A DNA stretch of 64,000 nt from Pseudomonas sp. S37 (GTDB lineage Bacteria; Pseudomonadota; Gammaproteobacteria; Pseudomonadales; Pseudomonadaceae). Each line of letters begins with the position of its first letter. Position 1 is the first letter of the stretch. A program made the position numbers and the translations under genes. Positions 40,532-48,962 of the stretch are shown here, piece by piece. The notes beneath the pieces were generated by a model. The model did no database searches and was not told the origin of the DNA. It saw nothing but the letters and a program-made list of their open reading frames with translations. The stretch spans positions 50,323 to 114,322 of the forward strand of contig NZ_JACVZC010000007.1 in the NCBI RefSeq assembly GCF_016658545.1. Reading direction: 5' to 3'.

Positions 40532-41223
40532 CAGGGCTGCTCCGTGTCGACCAGGATGTAACCCTGGCCGCGCACCGCCTGGATCTGCAAATGCTGGGCC
40601 GCGATGTCGGCCAGCTTGCGGCGCAAGTTGCACACATGCACATCCAGGCCGCGGTCCAGGCGGGTGTAGGCGCGGTGCAGCACGGTCTGGTAGAGGAATG
40701 GCTTGCTCAAGGCCTCCCCGGGGTGAGCACGCAGGGTCGCCAGCAAACGGAACTCGGAGGCGGTAAGGCCGGCAGCCTGGCCGTTGTGGATAACATCCTG
40801 GCGGTCATGGTCCAGCATCACCTCGCCAACGTCGGCACGCGCAGCCGGGCGACGATCGAACGCCACGCGCCGCAGCAAGGCATCGACCCGGGCGTCCAGT
40901 TCGGCCAGGCTGAACGGCTTGGGCAGGTAATCGTCGGCGCCACGTGTAAAACCACTGATGCGGTCCTGCTCGGCGCCCAGCGCCGACATCAGCATGACCG
41001 GTACCGCCTGCTGGCGGCGCAGTTCGTCGAGCAGGCTGAGGCCGTCGATGCCCGGCAACATGATGTCCAGCAATACCAGTTCGAAGCGCGCGTGCTGGAT
41101 GGCGCTCAGAGCCTGGGTGCCGCTGGCGCACGCCTGCACCTGAAAACCGCGATTGAGGAAATGGCGTTCCAGGTCCTGACGCAGGCGTGGGTCGTCTTCG
41201 GCAAGCAGAAGTGAAGTGGGCAC
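40531..41223 (-). CDS. OmpR-family response regulator
   Basis: A 230-residue regulator. The receiver domain has acidic pair EDD (residues 9-11), phospho-accepting Asp in FELVLLDIMLPGIDGLSLLD, and Lys in DDYLPKPFSLAELDARVDAL. The C-terminal winged helix of OmpR/PhoB type follows (TASEFRLLATLRAHPGEALS). The start is GTG with AAGG six bases upstream; a Fur-like box lies 12 bases before it. It is divergent from the siderophore receptor gene, its likely target. Confidence 0.93.
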   Translation of the reverse strand: MPTSLLLAEDDPRLRQDLERHFLNRGFQVQACASGTQALSAIQHARFELVLLDIMLPGIDGLSLLDELRRQQAVPVMLMSALGAEQDRISGFTRGADDYLPKPFSLAELDARVDALLRRVAFDRRPAARADVGEVMLDHDRQDVIHNGQAAGLTASEFRLLATLRAHPGEALSKPFLYQTVLHRAYTRLDRGLDVHVCNLRRKLADIAAQHLQIQAVRGQGYILVDTEQP

Positions 41224-41234
41224 GGTGAGCCTTG

Positions 41235-41250
41235 AATGAGAATTTCTATC
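41235..41250. promoter_or_regulatory. Fur-like box before the response-regulator gene
   Basis: AATGAGAATTTCTATC matches 13 of 16 positions of the Pseudomonas Fur-box half AATGAGAATCATTATC. It abuts the response-regulator start. Confidence 0.6.
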
Positions 41251-41371
41251 AGTTACGAATCATCCCATTGCCGGTGGGGCGAGGGCAACGCCCCAATGTG
41301 TTAAGAAGGTTAATGATGCTGCACCCCCGTTTTCGCTCCGGTATCGTTCGCAAAAAGCAACTTGTTTCGTT

Positions 41372-41388
41372 TGCGAATTATTATCACT
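41372..41388. promoter_or_regulatory. Fur-like box before the siderophore receptor
   Basis: TGCGAATTATTATCACT contains TGATAATAATTCGCA on the minus strand, a typical Pseudomonas Fur site. It lies 18 bases before the receptor start codon. Confidence 0.7.
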
Positions 41389-41405
41389 TGGGCGAAAGGT
41401 GTGTC

Positions 41406-43583
41406 ATGAACGGTTTCAAAGGTGTGGGGCGCTCGCGACGGGCGCGGGGCTGGTTGGTACTCGGGTTGCTGGCGCCATTTTCGTTGTCGGCACTGGCTGA
41501 AACGGTGGCCACCCAGGCGGCTGCCGAGGACGGCGCACTCGACCTGCCGGCACTCACCATCGAAGGCAACCGGCTGTACGACATGCTGCCCTCGGAACAA
41601 ACCGGTGGCTACAGCGTCGATGCGGCCACCGTAGGCACCAAGACACCGGCAGCGCTCAAGGACATCCCGCAGTCGATCACCGTGTACACCCAGGACTACG
41701 TCAAGGATCGCCAGTTCGTGCACCTGGACGACCTGGCCAAGTACACCGCCGGCCTGCGTACCCTGACCAACGACAGCGGCCGTTCGTCGATCTACGCCCG
41801 GGGCTATGAGTACAGCGAGTTCAACATCGATGGTTTGCCGGCGCCCATGGCCAGCATCTTCGGCACCGTGCCGTCGCTGGCTGCGTTCGACCGCGTCGAA
41901 ATCATGCGCGGCCCGGCCGGGCTGTTCAGTAGCACCAGTGAGCTGGGCGGTATCGTCAACATGGTGCGCAAGCGCCCGACCGCCGAGTTCCAGGGGCATA
42001 TCGAAGGCAGCTACGGCACCTGGGACACCAACCACGAAGAAATCGACCTGAGCGGGCCGCTGGACGATGCCGGCCGCGTGCGCGGGCGTTTCATCGCCTC
42101 GCGTGACGACACCAATGGCGAGGTCGACTACAACGCCAATACCAGCAACAGCTACTACGGTGCGCTGGACATCGACCTGGACGACGCCACCACGCTGTCG
42201 TTCGGCCTGATGCATGAAGTGAAGAACATCACCCCGCACAACGGCTACCCGGCTACGTTGTCCGGCGAGGTGCCCGACTTCAGCCATTCGCGCTTCCTGG
42301 GTGCCGACTGGAACTACTTCGACGGCAAGACCACCGACCTGGTTGCCGAGCTGACCCACCGCTTCGACAACGGCGGCTACGGCCGCGTTGCGGCGCGGGG
42401 TTCGCACCGCGACACCAATTACCTGTACGCCTTCACCGCAACCAACGCTACTACTGGCGCCAACTCCGAGCGCGCCAGCGCGCGTGATTTCACCCAGGAC
42501 ACCTATTCGCTGGATGCCAGCTACAGCCAGCCGTTCGAAACCTTCGGCCAGGTCAGCGAGTTCGTGGTCGGCAGCGATTACAAGAACTACGACACCGAGT
42601 ACCTCAATGGCACCACCAACCTGGGCGCCATCAACGTCAACACCTACTCGCCCAAACAGTTCGCCAAGCCGTCGCCCAACTACAGCACCGAGACCGGCAT
42701 GCAGGAAGAGGAATACGGCCTGTACTCCAAGGTCACCTTCCGCCCGGTCGAGCGCCTGGCGCTGATCGCCGGTGGGCGCTTCAGCTGGTACCGCGGCGAC
42801 TTCTACACCACCACCCTCAGCAGCGGCGCCACCAGCAACGACAGCAAACGCGTCGATGGCCACTTCACCCCGTATGGCGGCGTGGTCTACGACCTGACCG
42901 ACAACCACGCGCTGTACGCCAGCTACTCGCAGGTGTTCAAACCGCAGTCCGACACCGACAGCAATGGCCGGGTGCTGAAACCGCGCGAAGGTGAGCAGTA
43001 CGAGTTCGGCCTGAAGAGCAGCTACTTCGGCGGTGACCTGAACACCCGCTTGTCGGTGTTCCGCCTGACCGACAAGAACCGCGCCACCACCCTGTACGAC
43101 GCTGACGGTGTGGCGACCACCGACTCGGTTGCCGCTGGCAAGACACGCGTGAAGGGTGCCGAAGTGGAAGTGAGCGGCAAGCTGACGCCGAACTGGGAGT
43201 TGCTGGCCGGTTACACCTGGATGGAGACCGAGACCGTCAAGGGCGATGCCGAGACCACGTTCTTCATCATGCCGCGCAACCAGGCTTCGCTGTGGAGCAA
43301 GTACACCATCAGCCAAGGCCCGCTGACCGGCCTGGCCATTGGCGGCGGCATTTCGGCGATGAGCAACTTCTACGCCGAGAACGGCGGCGTGCGCATTGAT
43401 GCGCCCGGCTATGCCACCGTGGATGCGATGCTGTCGTACCCGGTGACCTCGAAGCTGACCGCCACCTTCAACGTCAACAACCTGTTCGACCGGGACTACC
43501 TGTCGCGGGTGGGGTCGACTTCGACGTTCAACTTCTATGGGCCGTCGCGCAGCATGATGGTTGGGGCGCGGTATGACTTCTAA
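41406..43583 (+). CDS. TonB-dependent siderophore receptor
   Basis: A 725-residue outer-membrane receptor. A signal peptide ends near SALAE (residue 30). The TonB box region is LDLPALTIEG. The plug has DIPQSITVYTQDYVKDRQ, IYARGYEYSEFNIDGLP and the conserved VEIMRGPAGLFSSTSELGG. The barrel ends with a terminal Phe (MMVGARYDF). This is the FpvA/FhuE-like siderophore receptor class. ATG at 41406 has GAAAGG eight bases upstream and a Fur-like box before it. Its last 290 bases and an inner 92-base block are duplicated at 45257-45634. Confidence 0.94.
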   Translation: MNGFKGVGRSRRARGWLVLGLLAPFSLSALAETVATQAAAEDGALDLPALTIEGNRLYDMLPSEQTGGYSVDAATVGTKTPAALKDIPQSITVYTQDYVKDRQFVHLDDLAKYTAGLRTLTNDSGRSSIYARGYEYSEFNIDGLPAPMASIFGTVPSLAAFDRVEIMRGPAGLFSSTSELGGIVNMVRKRPTAEFQGHIEGSYGTWDTNHEEIDLSGPLDDAGRVRGRFIASRDDTNGEVDYNANTSNSYYGALDIDLDDATTLSFGLMHEVKNITPHNGYPATLSGEVPDFSHSRFLGADWNYFDGKTTDLVAELTHRFDNGGYGRVAARGSHRDTNYLYAFTATNATTGANSERASARDFTQDTYSLDASYSQPFETFGQVSEFVVGSDYKNYDTEYLNGTTNLGAINVNTYSPKQFAKPSPNYSTETGMQEEEYGLYSKVTFRPVERLALIAGGRFSWYRGDFYTTTLSSGATSNDSKRVDGHFTPYGGVVYDLTDNHALYASYSQVFKPQSDTDSNGRVLKPREGEQYEFGLKSSYFGGDLNTRLSVFRLTDKNRATTLYDADGVATTDSVAAGKTRVKGAEVEVSGKLTPNWELLAGYTWMETETVKGDAETTFFIMPRNQASLWSKYTISQGPLTGLAIGGGISAMSNFYAENGGVRIDAPGYATVDAMLSYPVTSKLTATFNVNNLFDRDYLSRVGSTSTFNFYGPSRSMMVGARYDF

Positions 43584-43704
43584 AAATCAGTTTTTTCCCG
43601 TTGCGTGTAGGTCGTTTCTGAAATTAGCTTCCTATCGCCTTTGCGCCATTGCGGTGGTGTTCTCGGCGGCCTAGTCTGGCCCTGTCGTTGCCAAATCAGC
43701 GACC

Positions 43705-43842
43705 GGGCCTGCAAGCCCGTAGAGAGCAAAAAATGTCCACTATCGATAGCCAATGGCAGGCCATTGCGCGCGCTTGATGGTGGCTACGTATGGGAGGTTT
43801 TCGAACCTGCCGGGTTTTGCTCTCTGCCGGTCTTGCAGACCC
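43705..43842. repeat. Long imperfect inverted repeat with nested UUCG hairpin
   Basis: The arms 43705-43731 and 43815-43842 share the perfect 11-base complement AGAGAGCAAAA/TTTTGCTCTCT, extended by near-complementary GGGCCTGCAAGCCCGT and GTCTTGCAGACCC. Inside is AGGTT-TTCG-AACCT (43795-43808), a perfect stem with a UUCG tetraloop. It looks like a structured RNA or repeat module. Confidence 0.6.
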
Positions 43843-43913
43843 GTACGTGGCCGCCACCCATCACACTGCAAGTCATGGGTGGCAGCTCTAGCCAATCTAT
43901 AGAGAGTGTCATC

Positions 43914-44006
43914 ATGCTAAATATTGTTCCCGATCCACCCCACGCCGTTCACTCCCTCGAATACAACCTCACTCAGGCCTCGGGCTTTGCACCAAGGCCA
44001 AGTTGA
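43914..44006 (+). pseudogene. Possible truncated small ORF
   Basis: A 30-residue frame beginning MLNIVPDPPHAVHSLEYN. The start of the peptide resembles the N-terminus of small Pseudomonas proteins with a VPDPP start, but a stop ends it early. AGAGAG lies upstream of the ATG. It may be a decayed cassette gene or a non-coding stretch. Confidence 0.35.
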
Positions 44007-44181
44007 TCTTTCGGCTGTGTCGGGCCTTTCGTGGGTAAACCCGCAATGAGCTCGGCATGAGGCATTGAGCGCTGGATATGTCCTGAAAAGCTTGTAACAA
44101 GGGACGCCGTTCATCTCTGGAGTAACCTATTCACTCAGGCCAACGCTATGCCCCGCAGGCGGCAATTGAAGAGGAGAAACC

Positions 44182-45219
44182 ATGACCGACCTGTTTACAA
44201 ACCTGACAGCACCACCCGAAGGCTATGGCGACTGGTTGTCCGAACTCAAGGTTCGCATTCAAAGCGCACAGCAGCGCGCAGCTTTGGCGGTCAACCGAGA
44301 ACTGGTTCTGCTCTACTGGCAGATCGGCCATGACATTCTGGTTCGTCAGAGCCTGCAAGGTTGGGGCGCCAAGGTGATTGATCGGTTAGCCGTGGATTTG
44401 CGTGTTGCATTTCCAGAGATGAAGGGCTTCTCACCACGCAATCTGAAATACATGCGGGCATTTGCTGCAGCCTGGCCAGATTCGCAGTTTGTGCAAGAGA
44501 CGCTTGCACAATTGCCTTGGTATCACCAGTTGACGCTGCTGGAGAAATTGTCCAATGCACAGTCACGTCGTTGGTACGCGGCCCAGGCGATCGAACACAA
44601 CTGGTCGCGAAATATTCTTGTCATTCAGATTGAAAGCCAGCTGATGGAGCGTAAAGGGCAGGCCCTGAGTAATTTTGAGCAGAGCCTTCCCAAGGTCGAG
44701 TCTGACCTCGCACGCGAGTCGCTCAAAGATCCATATCGCTTCGACTTCCTTACTTTGACGGCTGATTCTCAAGAGAGAGAAATTGAGCAGGCTCTGGTCA
44801 AGCATGTGACGGACTTTCTACTCGAGCTCGGTTCCGGATTTGCCTTTGTAGGGCGTCAGGTCTTGCTGGATGTTGGCGGGGACGAGTTCTTCATCGACCT
44901 GCTCTTCTATCACCTCAAGCTGCGTTGCTACGTGGTGATTGAGTTGAAGGCAGGAAAGTTTAAGCCAGAGCATCTAGGGCAGTTGAGCTTCTATCTGACC
45001 GCTGTTGACGCTCAGGTCAAGCATCAACAGGACGGACCGACAATAGGTCTGCTTCTGTGCAAAAGCAAAAACAAGGTTGTTGCGGAGTATGCGTTGCGCG
45101 ACAGTCGAAGACCCATGGGTGTGGCTGAGTACCAATTGATTGAATCGTTACCACCTGAACTGCAAACTAGTTTGCCTAGTATCGAGGATATCGAGCGAGA
45201 ACTCGCTCTAGGTAAATGA
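44182..45219 (+). CDS. DUF1016/PDDEXK nuclease domain protein (YhcG type)
   Basis: A 345-residue protein. Residues about 1-160 are the DUF1016 N-terminal domain (LVLLYWQIGHDILVRQSLQG, KGFSPRNLKYMRAFAAAWPD). The C-terminal half is a PD-(D/E)XK nuclease core with GGDEFFIDLLFYHLKLRCY and VVIELKAGKFKPEHLGQL, holding the Asp and ExK residues. AGGAGA precedes the ATG. GC is lower than in neighbours, and there are few long antisense frames, which suggests transfer. It sits between the siderophore receptor and a partial direct copy of that receptor's 3' end. Relatives occur on defence islands; no partner gene is seen here. Confidence 0.88.
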   Translation: MTDLFTNLTAPPEGYGDWLSELKVRIQSAQQRAALAVNRELVLLYWQIGHDILVRQSLQGWGAKVIDRLAVDLRVAFPEMKGFSPRNLKYMRAFAAAWPDSQFVQETLAQLPWYHQLTLLEKLSNAQSRRWYAAQAIEHNWSRNILVIQIESQLMERKGQALSNFEQSLPKVESDLARESLKDPYRFDFLTLTADSQEREIEQALVKHVTDFLLELGSGFAFVGRQVLLDVGGDEFFIDLLFYHLKLRCYVVIELKAGKFKPEHLGQLSFYLTAVDAQVKHQQDGPTIGLLLCKSKNKVVAEYALRDSRRPMGVAEYQLIESLPPELQTSLPSIEDIERELALGK

Positions 45220-45256
45220 AGCCGGGTGGCTTAAATGAATCGGTGGAAACACCTGT

Positions 45257-45634
45257 ACGCGCTGTACGCCAGTTACTCGCAGGTGTTCAAGCCGCAGTCC
45301 GACACCGACAGCAATGGCCGGGTGCTGAAACCGCGCGAAGGTGAGCAGTGGAGCAAGTACACCATCAGCCAAGACCCGCTGACCGGCCTGGCCATTGGCG
45401 GCGGCATTTCGGCGATGAGCAACTTCTACGCCGAGAACGGCGGCGTGCGCATCCCCGGGGTATGCAACCGTGGATGCGATGCTGTCGTACCCGGTGACCT
45501 CGAAGCTGACCGCCACCTTCAATGTCAACAACCTGTTCGACCGGGACTACCTGTCGCGGGTGGGGTCGACTTCGACGTTCAACTTCTATGGGCCGTCGCG
45601 CAGCATGACGGTGGGGGCGCGGTATGACTTCTGA
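45257..45634 (+). pseudogene. Duplicated, internally deleted 3' end of the siderophore receptor gene
   Basis: Bases 45257-45348 match 42907-42998 and 45349-45634 match 43294-43583, both at roughly 97% or better apart from one small block. The 295 bases between the two source blocks are missing. A 4-base length difference near 45451-45463 shifts the frame. The copy has the same orientation as the intact receptor and ends with an equivalent stop codon context. It cannot encode a receptor but gives direct repeats on both sides of the nuclease gene. Confidence 0.92.
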
Positions 45635-46049
45635 GCATTGGCTCTGATGACGGCACTTACCCTTGTGTAAGCCCTGATTGATGGGGTGCCGGGGCGGGCC
45701 CTTTCGCGGGTAAACCCGCTCCTACACGGCATGCGCGTACTGTGTAGGAGCGGGTTTACCCGCGAAAGGGCCCGCCCAGGGTTCGTCGATTTTCAGCAAA
45801 TACACACGTAGAAACAGAGGCTTGTAAATGATCTGATTATTCATGGCTCAAATCGTGACAATTTTTTGCCGCATGGCGTGTGCGATCGACGAACGCGCAC
45901 TACAGTAAATGCCCAACGGAGCGCTTGCTGGATGTGCAGCAGGCCTGCAAGGACGCTGGAACGTTGTTGAGATGGACGGCTGTTGTTCAGGAGTAAGCCC
46001 CATGTAAACAATCCAATGGCGAGTGTCCAGGCATCCCTGCGAGGGGAAC
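45635..46049. other. Intergenic gap with a REP pair
   Basis: This gap holds the REP pair 45703-45766 and AT-richer sequence from 45790 on that probably includes the glycosyltransferase promoter. A 32-codon frame at 45909-46007 has no ribosome-binding site or family resemblance. Nothing else was recognised. Confidence 0.5.
45703..45766. repeat. REP pair, inverted, with extended GC arms
   Basis: Inverted REP pair flanked by GGGCGGGCCC and GGGCCCGCCC, so the palindrome extends to about 45691-45777. Confidence 0.9.
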
Positions 46050-47270
46050 ATGATTGACGACTCCTACATCCTCTTTACCCGCATTCCCATTGTGGTCAAT
46101 GAGCAAGGTGAACACTTCACCGACCCTTTGTGGGTCAAGGACATCGAGCTCCACCTGACCTATATAGAAAACTTCGCAATCTGCTGCCCTGTCGATAAAA
46201 GCCAGAATGTGGAGGGGCTGCAGAGCATCAGCCATCTGAACTTCAGAGGGTGTCATGCATTAAGAAAAGACCATGGGTTTGCTTCTGTATTAAAGAATTT
46301 CCTGCCGAATTTCATAACGGTCATCCGGGCCTGCAAGCTCGCCAGGATCGTTCATTCTGACGGTGCCGGCTGGGCATTCCCGTTATCCTTCTACCTGTTG
46401 CCCCTAAAGCCCTTGTTCCGCTTTCAGTGGGTTATCGTCATTGAGTCTTCATTCTGGATGCTCGGGCGGGGGGATGCGCGGACCCTCAGAAAAGTCCTCG
46501 AGCACCATGTGCATACCTGGGTACTGAAGCGCTGCCTGAGGTTGGCGAATGCCAGGATCTTCACTCAATCCTTCTACAAGGACTACTTCCTAGGCGGTGA
46601 TAACCGGCACACATTGATCAACCCGGCCAGCTGGCTCGATAAAAAATTCATGGTCACCCCGCAAGCCGTCAGAAAAAGATTCGAGGGCAAGCAAAACGGC
46701 ACGCTCAACCTGATTTACCCCTCACGCCTGGTCATGGATAAAGGTGTTCTGGTCGTCCTGGAAGCCATTGAGCAACTGGCGGTTGAAGGCGTCGACATCA
46801 CGCTCACCATCATGGGAGAGGGCGATCTGAAAGCGCACTGCCTGCGCTTTGCAACCGAGCACCAGGGCGCCGTCGCGGTGAAGTTCATCAACGCAGTCGA
46901 TTACGGCAGGGACTTCTTTGCAATCATTGCCCGGCATGACTGGCTGCTGGTTCCGACCTTGAAGCAGGAACAGCCGCGGATCATCTTCGACGCATTCAGC
47001 CAGGGCGTTCCGGTCATAGGCTCCGACACCAGCGGGGTGCTGGACATTACCAGCCAGCACAACGCCCTGACCTTTGAAACCGGCAACCCGTCCAGCCTGG
47101 CGGAGCGTATTCGTCATGTTGCCCGGCACCCCGAGCTGGCGCTGGAAATGGGGCTCGCCGGGCTGGAGTATGCGACGGGGAAAACACACTTGCAGATGCA
47201 TCAGGTGCGCGCGGCATTCCTGAAGGAGAGTTTGACGCCCTCTGCCAGCCTGCGCGCCGGGCATGACTGA
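46050..47270 (+). CDS. Glycosyltransferase, GT4-like
   Basis: A 406-residue protein. The C-terminal domain is a GT-B nucleotide-sugar site: LIYPSRLVMDKGVLVVLEAI, LTIMGEGDLKAHCLRF and the E-x7-E-like segment EQPRIIFDAFSQGVPVIGSD. The N-terminal acceptor domain is less conserved. No signal peptide is seen. The start at 46050 has GAGG five bases before the ATG; the GTG at 46023 is an alternative. It stands alone, with no other sugar genes next to it, and is convergent with the fecR-type gene. It may modify the lipopolysaccharide core or a surface glycan. Confidence 0.85.
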   Translation: MIDDSYILFTRIPIVVNEQGEHFTDPLWVKDIELHLTYIENFAICCPVDKSQNVEGLQSISHLNFRGCHALRKDHGFASVLKNFLPNFITVIRACKLARIVHSDGAGWAFPLSFYLLPLKPLFRFQWVIVIESSFWMLGRGDARTLRKVLEHHVHTWVLKRCLRLANARIFTQSFYKDYFLGGDNRHTLINPASWLDKKFMVTPQAVRKRFEGKQNGTLNLIYPSRLVMDKGVLVVLEAIEQLAVEGVDITLTIMGEGDLKAHCLRFATEHQGAVAVKFINAVDYGRDFFAIIARHDWLLVPTLKQEQPRIIFDAFSQGVPVIGSDTSGVLDITSQHNALTFETGNPSSLAERIRHVARHPELALEMGLAGLEYATGKTHLQMHQVRAAFLKESLTPSASLRAGHD

Positions 47271-47285
47271 CGAAGGGCTGCCTGA

Positions 47286-48242
47286 TCAGCGGCTGATAAG
47301 CACCCGACCACCCTCTTGCTGAACCTGCAGCCCGTAGGTTTGCGCCAGCATGGCCAACGCCAGCGGCAGGTCATCGACCGGAAAGGTGCCTGATACCCGC
47401 AGCTCGCCCAATACAGGGTCGCACGCCAGGCGTTGGTCGGTGTAGCGCATCAACGCCTGCGTCCACTGGCGCAATGGCATGTCATCGGCCACCAGCAGGC
47501 CGCGTTGCCAAGCCAGGCCGGTGTCATGCACCTCCTCGATACGCCCCAGACGCTCCCGGCTGAATCGAACCTGCTGCCCGGCGCGGATAATGTTCTCGCC
47601 GGCCGCCACCTTGGTGCCTTCGGGGCGTACCTGCACGGCGCCTTCATACACCTCAAGCAAGGTATCCCCGGCCAGCTGGCGCACGCTGAACCGCGTACCC
47701 AACGCGAGCAGCTGGCCATGCGAGGTCTGCACCCTCAGCGGCCGTGGGTCGGCAGCGGTCACGATGTATACCTCGCCACGGCGCAGGTGCAGCAGCCGTT
47801 GCGCGCTGTCGAAAAGCAGGTTCAGGGCACTGTCGGTATTGAGGGTGATCTGCGTGCCGTCGGCGAGCCGTGCGTGTTTACGCTCACCCACAGCCGTTTG
47901 GTAATCACCGGCAAAACGCCCGGCCTGCGAGTGCCAGCCCCACCACCCAAGCGGGGCGCTACCCAGCAGCAGAACCAGGCCGCGCAGAACCGCACGCCTG
48001 CCCGAGGGGCGTTGCAGGGCCTGACTGGCCAGCGTTGGCGGCAGGCTGCCCAGGCGTGAAAGCAGGCGCTGCGCCCTTTTCCAGGCACGTTCGTGCTCTT
48101 CACTGGCAAGCCGCCAGCGCTCCAGTTCCAGCTGTTGGGCAGGCAGCAGTGGCCCTTCCTGCATCAGCATCAGCCATGATGCTGCCTGGGCAAGCACAGG
48201 CTGCGCGATGGCACCGTCCGGCGTTGCAGTGCCGTTATTCAT
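47286..48242 (-). CDS. FecR-type anti-sigma/sigma regulator
   Basis: A 318-residue transmembrane regulator. The N-terminal cytoplasmic part (DUF4880-like, AASWLMLMQEGPLLPAQQLE) binds the sigma factor; a hydrophobic segment AVLRGLVLLLGSAPLGWWGW lies near residue 85. The FecR domain follows (GERKHARLADGTQITLNTDS), then a C-terminal STN-like segment that would contact the receptor. The ATG overlaps the sigma-factor stop by eight bases. It passes a signal from the divergent STN receptor to the sigma factor. Confidence 0.92.
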   Translation of the reverse strand: MNNGTATPDGAIAQPVLAQAASWLMLMQEGPLLPAQQLELERWRLASEEHERAWKRAQRLLSRLGSLPPTLASQALQRPSGRRAVLRGLVLLLGSAPLGWWGWHSQAGRFAGDYQTAVGERKHARLADGTQITLNTDSALNLLFDSAQRLLHLRRGEVYIVTAADPRPLRVQTSHGQLLALGTRFSVRQLAGDTLLEVYEGAVQVRPEGTKVAAGENIIRAGQQVRFSRERLGRIEEVHDTGLAWQRGLLVADDMPLRQWTQALMRYTDQRLACDPVLGELRVSGTFPVDDLPLALAMLAQTYGLQVQQEGGRVLISR

Positions 48243-48774
48243 CAGGCATCTGCGCCAGGCAGGCCACGTAAGCTTCGTGGATGTATTTCTTGACCGTTGG
48301 CAGTGCAATGTTCAGGGCAACCGCGATGTCCTTCTGTTTCATCCCGTCCAGTGTTGCCAGCAGAAACGCCTGCCTTACTCGCGGGCGCAGCCTGTCGAGT
48401 ACCTCGTCGATTTCGTGCAAGGTTTCAAGGATCACGCTGTGTAGCTCAGGCGAAGGCTGCTCAGGCTCTGGCAGCAAAAGCAATGCTTCAAGCCAGGCCT
48501 GCTCCAGCGACTGGCGGCGCCGCCAACTTACCAGCACGCAATTGGCGATGCGGGTCAGGAACGCCCGCGGTTGAAGAATTGGCTCGGCCCTTGCGCCTTG
48601 CCGGCTGGCAAGCACCCGCAGAAACGTGTCATGGGCGAGATCGTCGGCGACCCCACGCCCCCACGAGCGCAATCTGTAAGCAAGCCAGTTGCGCAGCCAG
48701 GCGTGGTTCTCGATGTACAGCGTTTCGATGCTGCACGGGTCGGTACTGTTCGGCGGGGAGAAAGGGGCATTCAT
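48235..48774 (-). CDS. ECF sigma factor, FecI type
   Basis: A 179-residue sigma factor with region 2 (WLRNWLAYRLRSWGRGVADD, LAHDTFLRVLASRQG) and region 4 (VRQAFLLATLDGMKQKDIAV). Order sigma factor, anti-sigma regulator and divergent TonB receptor is the classic iron-starvation signalling layout. A Fur-like box lies upstream. Confidence 0.93.
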   Translation of the reverse strand: MNAPFSPPNSTDPCSIETLYIENHAWLRNWLAYRLRSWGRGVADDLAHDTFLRVLASRQGARAEPILQPRAFLTRIANCVLVSWRRRQSLEQAWLEALLLLPEPEQPSPELHSVILETLHEIDEVLDRLRPRVRQAFLLATLDGMKQKDIAVALNIALPTVKKYIHEAYVACLAQMPDE

Positions 48775-48803
48775 CGTCGATTGAACTGATACAAGGACTG
48801 TCG

Positions 48804-48824
48804 CAAATGCAAACCATTATCACT
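48804..48824. promoter_or_regulatory. Fur-like box before the ECF sigma gene
   Basis: CAAATGCAAACCATTATCAC, 30 bases upstream of the sigma-factor start, carries GCAAA...CATTATCA, a match to the Pseudomonas Fur core. Confidence 0.6.
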
Positions 48825-48962
48825 AGAATTGCTCAAGTCACAAGGCCAGTTCGGTAAATTCGGATGCTGCCCACTCATTCATATCCTTTTTTCGGTCTCG
48901 TGCGACAGAGGAGGTAACAGCCCGCGTAAGGAGTGGGCGCCAACCCTGCCAACGAGAAAAAC

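Larger units (their letters stand above)
43584..44181. other. Gap before the nuclease gene: structured inverted repeat and gene remnant
   Basis: This 598-base gap is covered by a long imperfect inverted repeat (43705-43842), a short ORF (43914-44006) and a decayed REP half (about 44029-44043, TTTCGTGGGTAAACCCG). No full-length gene was recognised. Several parts resemble repeat modules that P. putida strains carry near small DUF3077-type genes, but this is from memory and not certain. Confidence 0.5.

Noticed and set aside
41310..43316. 668-codon minus-strand frame in the siderophore receptor
   Set aside because: Antisense to a clear TonB receptor; no start context and no domain.
43584..45256. 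Complete toxin-antitoxin pair with the PDDEXK gene
   Set aside because: No second full-length ORF is present beside the nuclease; the 30-codon frame is too short and decayed to claim as an antitoxin.
45909..46007. 32-codon ORF upstream of the glycosyltransferase
   Set aside because: No ribosome-binding site and no recognisable sequence.
48841..48962. FecI-type promoter (GGTAAAT at 48852) before the signalling receptor
   Set aside because: A -35-like word is present but no matching -10 at the right distance was seen, so no promoter is claimed.
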